Positions 1-14,890 of a stretch of DNA of 64,000 bases are shown piece after piece (within the stretch, counting starts at the first letter, position 1; each line of letters opens with the position of its first letter). Source of the stretch: Puffinus mauretanicus. Lineage: Eukaryota; Chordata; Aves; Procellariiformes; Procellariidae. The stretch spans positions 1,534,001 to 1,598,000 of the forward strand of contig JAJKFH010000209.1 of the NCBI GenBank assembly GCA_023333565.1, given 5' to 3'. The notes beneath the pieces are model-generated. The model had not been told where the DNA came from and searched no databases. It was given only the letters and a program-made list of their open reading frames with translations. The translations under genes and the position numbers were made by a program.

Positions 1-3000
1 TCCTTCATCAAATTCTGTTATAGCCACTAAGCTTTAGTCAAAGAGAGTGAATGAGGTTAGCATTCTTTGGCTTGAGCAAGTCAAAACATTTTGATTAAAA
101 TTTTTCTCTTGTGTTCTGCATGTCTATGCAGAAGGACTGAATTTTTCTCCTGTGTGAACTTGCAGTTCCTTTTATTTATTTATTTTGACATCTTACATTT
201 CGGTAGTTCATTGCTGCCTAAAATACTTTGTGCTATTTATGTGGGGTTACACTTTGTTTGTTATTTGAAACTTCATTATTTCAAGAATGAGACTTCTTTT
301 TCTCCAAGAATTTTTTCTCTTTCATCTAAACTCTCTTCTTTAGGAGCAGCTGATCTCCACCGAAGACCCTAATTAAGTCTATTGAGTTCAGTAAGAACAA
401 GAGTCTTTCTGAAGAAGTCTATAAATGAAAAATCTTTTAACATAAATGCACCTATTTTCTTGTATAAACAATAAAAAGAGGTTGGCTCATCAGAAAACAG
501 AGCTCAGACAACTAAGGTCCTACGGCCCTGCAGAAGGCTTAAAGAATTCTTGAAATTTTCTTGTTCCATGTCAAGAGTAATCCCAAATCTTCTTCAAACT
601 AAAAATGAGGAGAGAACAAGAGTGGGACATACTGAAAGCTGAGCTGTCAGAGTAATAGTTTGACTGCATAAAGCTTTGAAAACTCATTGTTTTCAAAAGG
701 ATAACCATTTTGCTGGAAAATTACTGAACTATTGGTGCATTAGCATTCAATTCTGCTAGTTATTTTATATTGTAGATCAAATTATGAAAGTTCTGATCAA
801 ATAATAGGAGTTGTCTTCTTTCTGTTTCTTCATGTAGCTGACACGATTGTTTATCAATTTTTGTATGTCTTGCATGAAATGATAGTAGGCGTTTCCTCAT
901 AGCCAGTTAAATACTCTCTACGTTGAGGTCAAAAACTGCCTAGTCCTGGCCAGGCTACCAAGAACTGGTTGTTTCAGCTACAGCAGAGTATATATGTTCA
1001 CTGTAAGTAAAACATCCTTCCATCTGCATCCTCAATTTTCATTTGCATGCGGTAATTTGAACTTGTTAGAAATGCCTTTAACTTCCATTTAGTATATATG
1101 GCTTGCAGAATGCAAGAAAGTGCTGAGTAAAGAGAGTAAAAAATAAGAAGCAAAGGTAGTTATCTAGACAGTTGCAAAATACATCCTACATACTTCCATT
1201 ATTGCAGAAAAAGTAGAGAGTTGTGTGAAGAGGTCTATAAGGTATTTGAAGGATGTTTTAGTAAGTTTTCACTCTTCCATTTCAGTAGATATGAATATAT
1301 AATAAATGATGAGTATGCTCAGTATAAAGCAACCTCATCATTTTTTCTCATTTCTTCGTGATATTAAATGATCAGTGCAAGATAAATATATATGTATTAT
1401 TACCATCGTCTAATGAACAGGCATTTGAAAAATGCTTATTGTTTTTCAAAACTTGCCTCTACTACCAGTTGCTTGACTATGTTTTCATACATGTTTGGGT
1501 TTTGGTATTTTTCCTTTTTTGTCAGAAGTAGCTAGAATCAAAACCTGCTACTGTATTGCACAGTTCAGTACCATCTATCTTCTTGCATGAAAAACTGCTC
1601 TAGAGTACCTGTGCAACACTGTCTTCCAGGGTGCAGTACAAAACCAGATTTCAGCGAGCACAGATATGACTTTTTCTATCAAGTTTTAAGTTTTTTACAT
1701 ACTATTTTTTAAAATTCAGAAAGTTAGGCCTTTATAAAAATCAGTATGCTTTAACATGCTTAAAGTAAGATAAATGAAAAGTTGGTTACTCATTGAAGAA
1801 ATGTTGTACAGTGATAACTTTAATGGGCAAAGTCTCCGAACATTGTGGGCTTGGCTGCTTATGGGGTGTACAAGAATATATTTCGTATTCTGAAGTTTTC
1901 AAAGGGTTTTCAGGTCGTAAGTTTAGGCACATTACAGAGTGGAACCAGTGGAAGTTCAGGAATATGAAAGCAACATTGAGCTGCAGATGTCACATCACTT
2001 CCCACACCAAACTAGTTGCCATATACAGTTCATATAGGTGGTTTCTTACACAAATGAAATTCATGCATCAATTTTAGTGATGTCAGGAATATTCCAGAAA
2101 TGGCTAGCCCAGATTTGTTTACATGATACTCTTTCAGTACAGTTTTGAGGTGCCTCATTTTACTGCCATAACTTCTCCTGGGCTTCCCCAGTTCCACCCC
2201 ATCCCAGGCCTTACAGTAGTGTTTTTGTGCATCAGCTATCTGAAGCTTCCTGGGTGGACTAAATACTTCCTTGCATTTGAGAATCTGGCCTGTGGTGAAT
2301 GCTGTGACCAGAAAGTCTTTTTCCATTGAAGTACTGATTAAACTTAGTCTGAAACCAGTCTGTCTTTGCAGCCATCCCCTCCTGCAGAAAAGGTAGAGGC
2401 TGGCCTAGGTTTGTAAGGCGCTGCAGCTGGTCCTGGAAGTGAGCTGGAATAGCTTCCAGCAGCAACTGCCCTGCTTCTGGACAAAAGAATCCTTTTGCTT
2501 CTTCCCAGTATGTTTGATCCTTTGGCCCCGGCAATGGCCCGTATGGCAAAACAAATGCAATTTGCTGGAATCCTGAGACAGGAGCTTCACAATTAACATT
2601 TCAGCCATTGTTACTTAACAGCCTGAAGTGTTTAGCGAGTGATATCATATCTTATTCCCTTCTTCCTTTCTTCTTGCTCATTTTCCTTGCAGATTGATAG
2701 TCAACCAACATACTTGCACAAGAAACATCCTAATAAAACATATCACATAAACTACAAATAAATTATTACAGAGCAGCTCCGTGTCTGTTACAATCCCAGA
2801 CAAACCATTACTATTTTAGCAACTCTGTCAAAGAACTGGTGATTTGGCATCTATTTCACATTATTTTGAAGTACAGCGATATAAGAATGTAACTCACTGA
2901 TTCCTAAGATAACACAATACAGTAGAAACATGCCTACTTAGAGTTCACCAGACTGGATATTTATTTTCAAAACTTTTTTGAGAATTTTGTAATAGCAATG

Positions 3001-6000
3001 TTTGCACAATAGAAAGTGGTCATCTTTTCTTGCAAGTGTGTCAAGACAGCTAGGCTCCTGTAACACCTGAAAATTTCTGTTGAAGAAATCTGTTTGAAAA
3101 CAGGGCTCTCTTAAAGAAAAAAAAAAAAGAAAAAAAGCTAAGTATTTTTCTACAGGGAAAACACTTCTGCCAAATTAACAGCTTTCCCATATTCCACCAA
3201 GTTTCTGAGAATTTTAGCAAAAAGTAAAATGAAGATTACTTACTGGAATTTTGCAGTGATGAAAATGTTGCTCACTTATAATAGAGTAAATTAATCAAAA
3301 TAAAAACCAAGCTGGAAAAGAGAATAATGTGCAGAAAAGGATGGTGCACCAGAAAAAGTTACTATCAGTAATATGTGTATTATCATGAGGGAAGAGTGGA
3401 GAAGCTTACTTTGAGGACCAATGTGTTTCCAAGCTGTCGGTGTCAGCGGAAGGCAGGGTCAGTGATGTTAGAGTCCTCCTGGCAGCTGTTTTCCTGCTGC
3501 ACTTTGCATTCTTCACCCGGTAAACTGTATTCCTTTCCCCTAGCCACTGAATGCCACAGCGATACCAGCTACAGTACTCTAGCACTTCGAATCACTTTCT
3601 GAGAAACTTGTGACTTGCTGTGAGTCTAGAGCTTGACATGGCAGTTGATTTTGCTTAGGCAAACTCTGGATTTTTCATGTTTCATATTTTTCATTTTTCA
3701 TTTTCATATTTTCTTTGACTTAATTGTTTACTTAAAAACAGCTGCAAAAATAATGTGAATAGCATTTGCTCTTAAGGTTTCACCAAAATAGAAGAGAACA
3801 ATTTTATCTTTACTATAACACTGTTTGGATGTACATGCAGGTAGAGGTGAAAAACTATTTCTCTTTGGGAAGTCAGAGAGCATTTTCAAGGAAAAATACC
3901 TTTCTGAAAGCTGCAAATCTTTATTTGTTTAGCAATAAAACCCCCTCTCTTTTGTGCTCTTTCTCTATATATAAGCATAAAAGGGCAGTGCAGAGAATTA
4001 GTTTAATTCATAATTTTCAAGTACATTTAAAAAAAAGGAATCTGAAAATTCTTTGGCAGATATGCTAATTTTTTTCTGAAGAGAAGAATTTGTACATTCT
4101 GATTGGAATCTTTGTCTTCAGAAGAAATAAAATGCACTTAAAACGAAAGACCAAATAGATAGACATTTTCTTAAATCATAGATTTTGTTTTGCATGTGCA
4201 GTAGTTGTAAGACTCAATGGCAGTCTGTTTTTCCTACCAAGGTTTTAGTGCGAGATCAAAGAACAGAAATCTGCAGTATAGCTTCTCTGTCAGTGATATT
4301 AACTCTAAAGCAACATACTGCAACCTTTCATCTTTCAGTAGCTTCATGTACATCCTAACAGAATTTATTGAAGAGCAGAGCAAAAATATTTTTTAAAGTC
4401 AACATCAAAGCTTAGTTTTCATTGACTCTTGAGGGTTTGTTTATGCACTTTTTCTTTGTCTACTGCAGTGTTTGCAGTTCAGGCTATTTTAGTTGATGTG
4501 GAGGGCTATGAGCAGGCTGATGGATTCGGCAGCTGCAAATTACAGGATCAGCTGTCTGGAAGGCTGAGTGAAGTGGGCAGTTGGCAGCCAAATGGGTACA
4601 ACCTCTGTAGCCTAAGAAATTCCACAGTCAGTGCTACAGGATTGCCCATGAGAGGATGACAAAATCTTCACCTTAACCCACTATGAAACTGTGTAAAAAT
4701 AAAAATGCCTAGTGGATGTGTGAGATTAATGATTACAAAAAGTTGTTTTGGAAATGGCGCTTTCTAAAAATCAGGCTATAATAGCTTCTGATATGAAACT
4801 ATATACTGATAAAATGGGGAAGGATTTTCATGCTTGTATTTGTAGGCTGTATATTATTGCTGTTGACCTGGAACTATGCATATTTAGCAATAGATGCTAA
4901 TATATAAATGCTGTTTTCTTATCACTTATAAGTACATGGTTTATTTTATCTACCTGCCACTTCTGGTAAGAGCAACTGGCACTCATGACAGCATTCAGGT
5001 ACTATCTTGTGATATTGCTGTTCTTTACTTATAAATACAAAGTGTAAAAAGGGCATGTGACCATGTTCTCCTGGTTTTGCTCTATCTAATGCTAAATCAC
5101 CTACAAGGAGTTAGGAAGAATGAGGACAATGAGGCCATGTTGTACCAGGTCTTGACATCAAGCCTCAGTAAAATCGGGAACTTATCTAACACGACATTTT
5201 TGTGCTGTATTTGAACTGCATTAATTATTACAGAAAATGATTAAATTCACAGCTGCGCTAGATATAATTATTTCATTTTGCTGAATTATATGTAAATCTA
5301 GACATCAGGTACAGTAGTAAGAACATGTTGTACTAGATAATGCCAACTGGATTTGACATTATATTGTTTCCTCTCAATATGCTGTTTTGTGCCAGGCAAG
5401 TGTAAAGAAAAGATGCAAGTAAATAGGCTGCAGCTTTATTAATGCTTTTCTGCTGAGGACTAATCAGCCTTAACTTATATGGCAAAAGTGATCATTTCTT
5501 CATAATCACGTTCTCTTGGTAAAGGGCTGGCATTAGCCTATACACAGCTATTCTTCTGTCCTTTGCAGAGCTTCACCTTCCCATCATCATATGACAGTTA
5601 AAAAACAAGGAAAGGGGATATCAATAGGGGCCTAAATTCTTTTTTCCAAACTTTATGTAAGATGGACTTCCCACAAAGCCAGGTCTAAAACCTTTTGTCC
5701 AGGAACCCGGCCTGTGATGAAATGAAATCCAGTTCTTTTGACAATGGCTACAGACTCAGCTGAAATGGAAGTCACCCACCAAAACAATGTTATGTGATGC
5801 AGGAATGTCAACTTACGGCTCCTAAAATTTTTTTCAAGAAATACCCAATAGACTGATATATGACCGTGTGCCATGCATGCAGAGTCTGAATATCGGGGAC
5901 TGCTTATCAACTACTAGCTATCACACAAGCAGTTAGTGCATGTTCAGTAAGATTGTTGCATTAATGCTACCATTCTGTAAGCACACAGTGAATCCAGCCT

Positions 6001-9000
6001 ACTCTTGTCGGTCTTCAGACTTAGAGTGCATCTGCAGGTGGACTGCACAGCATATATGTAATATTGAACTGGACATACTGAACTTGTGCATGCACTGTAG
6101 ACATTTGTCCAGGGCTTCTGAACGTTGAATAGCTGGAACTATTAATAGGGGAGTTAAATCACTTTAAATCTATGCCTGGCCCTGTTGCAAATTAAATCAG
6201 ACTTCCTGAATGGTTCAATCAGATTTTCATCTAATAGGAAGAGAAGAAAAAAAAAAAAACAAACAACATCCCTAAAGATCATGTCATGTGAACATATTTA
6301 CCAGTAGAGGAAAAAATCCTTTCTATTCTGCCATGAAAGTACAGACGAGACTACAGTGAATGCTATACTAATTCCACACCAGAAGGGAGAGGGAGCTGAT
6401 GATAAAGTCAGAAAATGGAGCTCAGAGTTTATATATTACGAAAAGGTACGTAGGGACTTGATTTCCTTCCTGGCTTTCCTTCAGCCACTCAGAAAATAGC
6501 TTCCTGTCTTTTGGCCAACCACTCTTTCTAAAACCTAAATTCTTTAAGAGCTGGTACTTTGTCTCTGACTGAGATGGTAGTCTTATATGTTAAGAGCAGA
6601 GTATGTGACCTTGACTTGGATATGGACAAGGTCGGCCTTAGGTTTGCTCCACGTTACTGAAAGTGACAAGAGCAGTTAATTATCTTGTTAGTACATAAAG
6701 CATTTGGCTGCTGCTATGCTTGCAGTAGTCTGTAAGGACTTCAGACTTTGCTTTTTGAGGAAAATGAGCAACTTACAACAAGCCATGTAAAATTAACAGC
6801 ATGGGTCCTTGAATATGAACCTCTAGTGGTGCTGGGATTTGCATTTCGGTACAAAATTTTCTGTGTTGTTGTGGAAAGTTTGTCTACTTCAGAAATTTGA
6901 GATGCTTTGGTAGCTAGCGTAATGGTAGCTCAAGAGAAAACTTATTTGAAGTGTGGGTCTGAACTCTTGATTTAGAGTATTATTTAGATTCATTAGACAA
7001 TATTTTCAGTACATTATCTAACAATTGTCAGGAGACACTTGCTCATTGTTAATACTTTCTTCTTACAGTTTTGTGTTTTCAACCTCTCTGAGAATTCTTA
7101 TGGCAGTTGAATTGGCATATAACTGTGTGAGTGAAGCTGGAAAATAATGAAAACTTGTTTTGCAAGTTGGCACAAACTTAAGCTCATTCACATGAGTAGT
7201 CTAACTGAAGATATATTAAGTATTTTTCTATAGACTGAGTCTAATTTACAAAGCTACAGTTACTGGGCAACAACCTATTTTTTAATCCCTGAAATTAAAA
7301 TTAAACTGTTTTATGGCCAAGAGGAAAAAGACATGAACAACATTGGAGAAGCGAATGCAAATTCAGTCAAACTAATTCACTAAAAATATTCTTTAAAACA
7401 TTTGAAACAACATCGAAATACAGCTGTGCTTTTCAGTCAAGTTTCAGTTGTAGTTGGATAAATGGATAATAATAACCTTTTCCAAAGCTTGGAAAAGATT
7501 TTGCTGAGAGCTCTAGCTTTGTCTGTGTGTCTGTAGAATTACATTAGCACACTAATCTGGTAACTAGAGCGTCCATTTGCTCACCTGGAAGTGTGTGGAT
7601 ATTTGAAGCCCAGAGCACGTGCAGCCCTACGTGCTGCCAGGCGAGGCTGTGTGTTTTGTACTTGCAAATGTAGATGCTGGTTGTCACAACAAGGGGACTG
7701 AGGATAGAGGGGAAGAGATACTGCCCTTCTCTCAAGGCAGCCCCCAAACCCTGCTTACTGCAACTCCAACGTTTTGTGCTCATCTCTGGCATTTCTGAGA
7801 ACTGCTCCTGCAGAGGACTTAATTTAGCTGTCAGTGCTTTATTAAAATGAGTAACTACTGATAGTACTCAACCATAATAGTTTCTCAAGGGCTAACAGCA
7901 TGCTATCTGCTGTACTAAAATGATTTAATATTATCTAGGGATTTCATTTTGGTTTAATTTGTTACATACATACAATTATATATTCAATAATTTGGCTTTA
8001 CTTTCAGACTGAAGATGTCAAATCTGAACTGATAAAAATTACTGTATTGTATTATTAATTTAGAAAGAATCAGCTTTACGGATTTTCTTGTTATTCTACT
8101 GCTATACAAAACTACAAGAGTATCATCAGAGACATAAGGTTTCATTGTAATTGATAGAACTGTTTGATAGCAAATTTGAAATAAATCAAAATTATGTTGT
8201 TTATTCTCATTTTTATTGATGTTATGCATATACTGAAAAGGACATTTCTGAAGGTTTGAATTAAAATAATTTCTTTATGTTTTTTTAAAAGAAATCAGTC
8301 TTGGATTTAACATATGCTATTAAGTCACCTTTAAATATATGCCACAGATGTAGGAAAAAGAAACTTCTAGGAACCAGTGTAAATTTTTTTTCAGTATTTT
8401 AATCACATTTCCTTATTTGTTTATAACATGCTTTTTACACATAGTTTTCAAACAGAATTGTTATAAAGCAGGGTTGTTCGCTCAATAGTATATGCCTAAA
8501 TATTCTTTAGTCTTGTGACTTATCCTTTCACAAAGAAAATTAAAACTAGATTGTAAAGATTTTACACTGTATGCAGCACAGTTTAGAAATCTGGAACATT
8601 AATTGTTAAATTTGGAGGATAGCATCCCATCAAAATCTCAGTTTTATAACCTGGTAACTTTTTTTTTCCCCCCTGCTTTCTCAACACAACTGTTCAGAGC
8701 TGCTCTGCTTTCCCTCTTTCTCCTTCTCCACCCATCTTCTTCTGTTCAATTTTGAGTCCAGAACAAGGCTATGCAAAAGTTAGCACCCTCCATCACAACA
8801 GTCAGCAATGGATCTCAAAATAGCTTATCCACATTGAGTCTATCCCAGACTTTTGCCCTACTTGGCTATAGAAGCTAGATTAAAAGTTAAATTCTGTTCA
8901 AAGAATTTTGTTGATGGTGGCACAGATCAGATTCTTTCCATTTTAACGGGGAAGCAGAGAGACTGCTTGTGGCAATCTTAACACTTTTATTCCTATTGCT

Positions 9001-9317
9001 GTCCTCTAGGATGTCACTTCACAGTGTTAGTTTTCTGCTTCTGATTCATGTGATTTTGTTGTGCCATCCTTTATTGTATGCTGTCTCTGCACTTACTGAG
9101 CAGTCCTGCCAAACAGGACAGCTGCTGGTTCAGTTGCTGTAGCATTGCCATAAATAATAAAAAAAAAAAAAAAGAGAACCCTGGATGTATTAATTACATT
9201 GTCTTTCCCCTCTGAAATAATCTATTCTGCATTTAATAAAAAGTACACGAAAAGTAGAGCTGATCCATGAAAGGACCATGCCTGTAGCTAAATACCTACT
9301 TTATTTTTCCATTACAG
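1..9317 (+). other. AKAP6: AKAP6 intron (upstream part)
   Basis: This stretch lies upstream of the first recognisable AKAP6 exon and ends in a normal acceptor (pyrimidine-rich tract, then TTACAG). The residues preceding this exon in the mammalian protein could not be found here, so the start-codon exon(s) lie outside the window. Open frames are all under about 100 codons and resemble nothing I know. Low-complexity pieces are a short (TTTA)n at about 171-186, a (TTTTCAT)-like run at 3671-3712, A13 at 6247-6259 and A15 at 9159-9173. No transposon was recognised. Confidence 0.85.
3671..3712. repeat. degenerate TTTTCAT tandem repeat
   Basis: About six imperfect copies of a TTTCAT/TTTTTCAT unit run head to tail on the + strand, giving an almost pure T/C/A tract. 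It looks like a decayed microsatellite in the intron; no function is suggested. Confidence 0.7.
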
Positions 9318-9569
9318 GATATTTGTGAAGATATATCTGATCATGTTGAACAAATTCATGCTCTACTAGAGACAGAGTTTTCCCTGAAGCTTCTGTCTTA
9401 CTCTGTCAATGTGATAGTCGATATCCATACAGTACAACTACTCTGGCACCAGCTACGTGTTTCTGTTCTGGTTCTGAGAGAGCGTATTCTCCAGGGACTA
9501 CAAGACGCCAATGGAAACTACACCAGGCAGACTGATATTCTGCAAGCATTTTCTGAAGAGACTAAGGAG
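9318..9569 (+). CDS. AKAP6: AKAP6 coding exon, N-terminal helical region (84 codons)
   Basis: This internal exon starts after TTACAG and ends at GAG before GTATAG; it is phase 0 at both ends. The translation begins DICEDISDHVEQIHALLE and ends QAFSEETKE, and I recognise it as mammalian AKAP6 at about residues 109-192, nearly identical from memory. It is rich in Leu, Val and Ile with heptad-like spacing (for example VQLLWHQLRVSVLVLRERI), so a helical bundle is likely; that fold is inference. AKAP6 is the muscle and neuronal A-kinase anchoring scaffold of the nuclear envelope. Reading through the donor gives an in-frame TAG as the second codon, so failure to splice would truncate the protein at once. 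The exon length is a multiple of three, so skipping it would keep frame. Confidence 0.97.
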
Positions 9570-12500
9570 GTATAGTAACTATATTAAATTTTGAGAATTT
9601 CATCTGTATTTGAAGCAGCTCATCCCTGTTTGCACATTTAAGATTGCTAGGATGACAATTTTAAGGATGGCTTGCTTATCTTCTAGATATTTTGCTAATT
9701 TTTTGTTTTAAATGTCTTCAGCTGATATCTGTTCTTGTTGAACCAAATTAAAGCAAATTAAGGTCAACTTTCATAGCTAGTGGCTAGCAATGTTTTCTCT
9801 GGATTGAAATATTTTTCATAAAGGATTGGAAACACTTACAGAGGTGCATCTGATCCAAAGTCCTTGATCTTTAAGGCTCATATCCAATTAAAAACTCAAT
9901 TTTTATGTGTGATGAATTCTTTAATGAAAGCTTAGACATTTCCCTTCTTCCATAGACAAACCTGCCACTTACACAATGTTTTCCAAAACTTTCCAGACTA
10001 GGTCAATATTGCTTTAAAGCAGAGAGCATGGCCTTTAATTTGTTTGAGTGGCAATTCTGCAACATGCCTTTAAACAGGCACACATTTTGTCTGAGAAACA
10101 ATGATGCATGAATCATACATTTTTTCTCCAAAGGGGTTTCAAATTCACATGCATGTAATTGCTTTGTAAATCTGGATTCATTTGACTAATATGCCTTTTC
10201 CTTTGAATTCATCATTACTAAATTACCTTAGTTAGAAGGATACTATTGGCCCAATTGTTAAATCTAAAAGAAGATGCACATTTTTAATAGTTAAGGTAAT
10301 TAATGGTTAATAGAACATACCTTAGTGTGTAGAGGATTCTTCATTTGCTGAAAGTCCTAGGATTAGGATAAAATTCTTTTGTTAGGATTAGATACATTTA
10401 GAGAAAGAGACCTCTAGATCAATGCAGTGAGATTCTGTGACCTGTGTTACAGAGGAATTCAGAAGTCCCCTAAACATGTCCTGAATTTCAGATCCCTCAA
10501 GTTTAAAGAGAATGTGCATATTTCTCTGCTCGCTGTTGGGTTTTATATTTGTCTTTGGCACAACAGAGTGGGTGGTCCTGAAATCAATACTCAGGTATGC
10601 CCAGGCCCACTTCCACACCCCCTCTTCCTGATGCACATACCTGGTGCTTCAGATTCAGTTTCTGCTTTGCTGTTGCTGGTAAACCTTCTCTGGGCAAGTC
10701 TGAAGGAAATCCACACTTGTCTAAATATCCAGAATGGTGAATTACGGTGAAGCCATTATTTTATTACATGAGCATGGTGATTTCAAGACATAAGGAAAGG
10801 GCAGATTCAGATACTAAGAAACAGGAAATGTCCCACCTGGATCTGATTACAACTGCTACAAAAAACATCTCTCCAATATCGGGGAGGACTGTTTGAGGAA
10901 AGATAGATTATTTTTCAGTGGGGAAAAAACATGTTGCCAGATAGGCTTATATGGTAATAAAAAAGACAAAATATCCTGACACGAATCTTTTTTTTCACTC
11001 CAACTAAAACATAAATAATATTTGATAAAATTAATGGCTAGCAATAGCAGGGACACAATATTAATATTAAGTTTCTGCTCTATTACTTGAATAGTTTCCC
11101 AGAAATTGCTCTGCAGCTTTTAACCTTCAGGTATTTATTCAAGCTTTTCATTGGGTATTTCTTTGACGAAAATAAATAAATAAATAAAATGTAATGTAGA
11201 GACAATTGTACCTACTCTTATCTACCTTTTTTTTGGTGTTTTCCCCATATCCTTTCCCATACAGGACTACATTGTGGGACTAGTAAGTGCCTCATGATAC
11301 AAGTAGTATTTATTAGGGATTTTCATGCATATGTGAATAGTGAGACTGTTTGAGCAAATCTAGAAATCTTTGCCCATACAGATAACCCTTCCTTGGAGAA
11401 TCATTCTCCTAATTTTCAGTACTCCTTGGGGATTATGAGCCAGGAATGACAGCTTATTTTTTTCTCCAAAGACTGAGAAGTCATCTGGTTTGAAATGAGT
11501 AGAAGGAAACTTTCACACACAACAAAGACATCTATTTTGGAATTCACTACCGTAGGACACTTAGAAGTAGAAAGAAGTTCAAAAAATAAATGTGAAAACA
11601 CAGCAAAGATAGGAGGAATTATAACCTCCAGATGAGGAACTCCCTATGCTGCTCCTTGGTAGAAGCTGGGAGTGCGGGTAGAAATGTTGTGTGTGGAAGG
11701 ACCATGTATGTATACCCATGTCTTACAGCTCAGCTAGCAGAAAATGTTTAGAACTGATGCAGAGACAGGATACTGGGCGAGACGGAAATTTGATCTGAAC
11801 CAGTACAGCAAATGTTATGCTTTTCTGTAGTCCACGAACCTATCATTTCACAAAATGTTTGGCTCGCTCCTTAAGTCAGCTGTCTTCTGCGTATTGGTGA
11901 AGAGCGGCTTTGGCTGCCAGTATTAACTGAGGAGCTCCATGGAAGAAGTGACCTGCCAAGGTTTCTTTCGTGTTCAGCAAGACAGTCTCATCTCGTTAAT
12001 ATTCACTGCTCTCTCAGTTCATAGACTGCACAGTCAACCGCACCGCAACAGTCCCGCCTGGGCTATATTTACACTGTAGCTGTAACACACATAAATGCAC
12101 ACAAGCTAGCCTCCACATAATGAACAGGGATAACACTGGTAGAGTAGCTACCAAAACATAAAAGTGTACAGCACAGACTGTACTGGCTTGGTTAGGAACC
12201 CAGCTCATTAACTGGGCAGGCAGTAACTGCTTTTGGCTATCCCAGCAGTGCCATACTGAATAAGGTGCCAGTAGGAAAGGGCAGAAAAAGTTTCATGGCT
12301 TGGAGGAAATAGAGGAACCAGTGAGGCAAACTGCCTGCCATGATGGAGATGCCAAATTAAGAAAATACTTTTTTTAATAAAAAACTTTGGGAAGGTAAGA
12401 TTTTGAAGGACCATTTCTCCTTCAGGAATTACCCAGAGACAGATAAGAAGGAAAGAAAAATGAGTTCTGTGCAGCTTGAGTTCTGTCCAGCTGAGCCTAA

Positions 12501-14890
12501 CCTCTGAGTTTTATTTCACAATTGATAAAGCCAGGAAATATGGAAAGGATCAGTATAAGGCTATGTTAAATACAATGAATCCTGATGTTCTCAAACAGTT
12601 GGTAAAGTCACAAAAGAAATATCTTACAAATTAAATTAGCTCATTTGAAAGAGTAAAAAAAAAATGCAGAATTGTGCTGGTTTAAATATAAATACAAGAA
12701 GGTATTGAAAACAGCCTACAGAGCTTTACAGGAAGCATTACTATGTGAAAAGGGACAAATTTTTTGAACTAAGGCATTCCTATTGGTAGCCATGCAAATA
12801 ACTAAATGTAATATTTTTCTGAAATAAAAACAATAATAAAAACATGGTAATACTAGCATTAAATAATGCTCCTCTGAAACACATATTTAAGAGGCTGCTT
12901 TGAAAATGACCAACCAAGATGGTTTAATGCACATGATTGTAAATTTTATTAATGTTAATAAACACATTTTTAAGAGATGAAGGAATGGAGCTCATTACTG
13001 AGGAGAAATGAAGGCCCTTAGGGCCTTGGAAAGGGTTTTGATTTATATATGGTTTTACAGTTCCTAATCTTTTCCTGAGATTAGAGGGAAAATGCAGCTG
13101 TAATACTGATCATTGTTTAGTCATTATTTTCCTTAATAAATGCAGCTCCAAATTATAAATTTGACAGATTTATAGAAACTTCCCCTTTTAATTCTGGAGT
13201 ATTGACAATGTACAATTTGTGGCACAGGTTCTACATCTGGATAGAAAGTGCTAAATAAAAGATATTTTCAGTGTCCAAGATTATGGTTGATAAATAACTT
13301 TCTAATCAATCTTTTCTATAAATAATATTTTTAGCTGGAGGATTTTTTATATTTTTACTTTGTGGGGTGGACAGAGTACAGGGCTCAAACATTATATGTT
13401 TATAGAAGATGGCAAACAATAGCCTTCTTTATTGAGACTATTCTTGTTCAGACCAAAATCCAAGTGGTTTATTGTGAGATGAAGAGATTGTGGGGTTATT
13501 GCACCTTCTTCAGGAATGATGCCTGAGGTCCTTAAACTATGGGTTTAGGCAGTGTAGTGAGACAAGCTGCTCCAGAGAATAATTCAGACAGGAACCTATT
13601 GTGAATACTCAAGAGTCTGCTTTAAAAAACTCTATTATCAAAACTAAACCTGGGTAGAAGGACCAGTATACGATTTAGGCAGCTGAAGTTAGAATCCTAA
13701 AACATGAGTTTCTGCCCTTTATGATGTTTTTTAAGTAGTTTCTATAAGCGTTTGGGCTAATGTTGGCTTTTTTATTTTTAATTCTGCTTTTCAGCTTCTT
13801 TTGTTCAATTGACATGCTCTGCCAATTTCTCTTGTTCTAGATAGTTTCATGGAGTTACTTAAGGTGTACACCAGTGTAAATAAGAACAGAAATTGTTTCA
13901 GAATTATTTGATTCCTACATTTCAAATTGCACACTGGGATTTGGAAATAGTTGAGGCCTGCCTAGGTGTTAAAACATTAAATCATCTACTAAAAATATGT
14001 TTATAAACTGTTGACTAAACATAATTTTGCTGTGATTGTTATACATCAAGCTACTTTTGGATCTTAATGTAGTCAGATTTTTTTAGTGTGCTTCAAATAA
14101 GTCACCAAAATATTTATAAACATTAGTTTGACTTAGATCTTAAAATCTCATTTGCCACCTGAGATGGTCTCCTCTGGCTGTATCTGTGTTTCTGAGATTG
14201 AAGGACTTCCATTGAGAAGCTGCTGACAAGGGGACATGGCAGGCCGGAGGTTTAGGATTCCTGGCTATAGTTTCTTTTCCTTGAGCTGTTCTCCATTTGT
14301 GCTCCAAATATCCAGCAGATAAATCCTCAGTTGGTAATGCTACAAAAAAGTAAAATTTCATCTCAAATATGGGAAGAAATGTCTGTCATTGCTAGATGAT
14401 GCTTGGAAAAAACATTCGGGCAATCAACCAAAAGACCGTAGAGCAGCATGGACTTCTGAGAACACAAGATTAACAAGGTAGCTGATATACTCAGCAGTCC
14501 CCAAGATCCCCTTCCTCCTATTTAAGGTAGTTAACACAGGAAATAGTACAAGTCTGTTGGATGGAATTCCTGAGTCCCCCCTACAGAGTAAGCAGAACTG
14601 AGAGTAGAATTTAAGGAGGATAATACCAATCAAAAGTGAGTTGCTATTTTTATGTAACTTGCTCCACCAGGCTGAAACTAAGCATTTTTCAGTTTACTGC
14701 CATTTTTAATTCCCAAATACTTTAGAATGGTTTGCTCATCTACAGGGTACTGCAAAAACAGGCAGGTCAGTGATGAATGCTTTTCTGGATGTTAGGCAGT
14801 GAAACATTGAAGCTGACAGTTTGTTACTTTGTGTGTGCTGTCTATGAAAATTAATCTTCTAAAAAAGTACCATTTCTTTGTCTATTTCAG
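9570..14890 (+). other. AKAP6: AKAP6 intron, 5.3 kb
   Basis: This is a GT-AG intron joining two phase-0 exons: the donor is GTATAG and the acceptor TCTATTTCAG. It contains a (AAAT)n microsatellite at 11169-11190 and ordinary AT-rich sequence. No other gene, RNA gene or transposon was recognised on either strand. Confidence 0.9.
11169..11190. repeat. (AAAT)n microsatellite
   Basis: About five uninterrupted AAAT units lie within the intron. It is likely polymorphic in length; nothing suggests function. Confidence 0.85.
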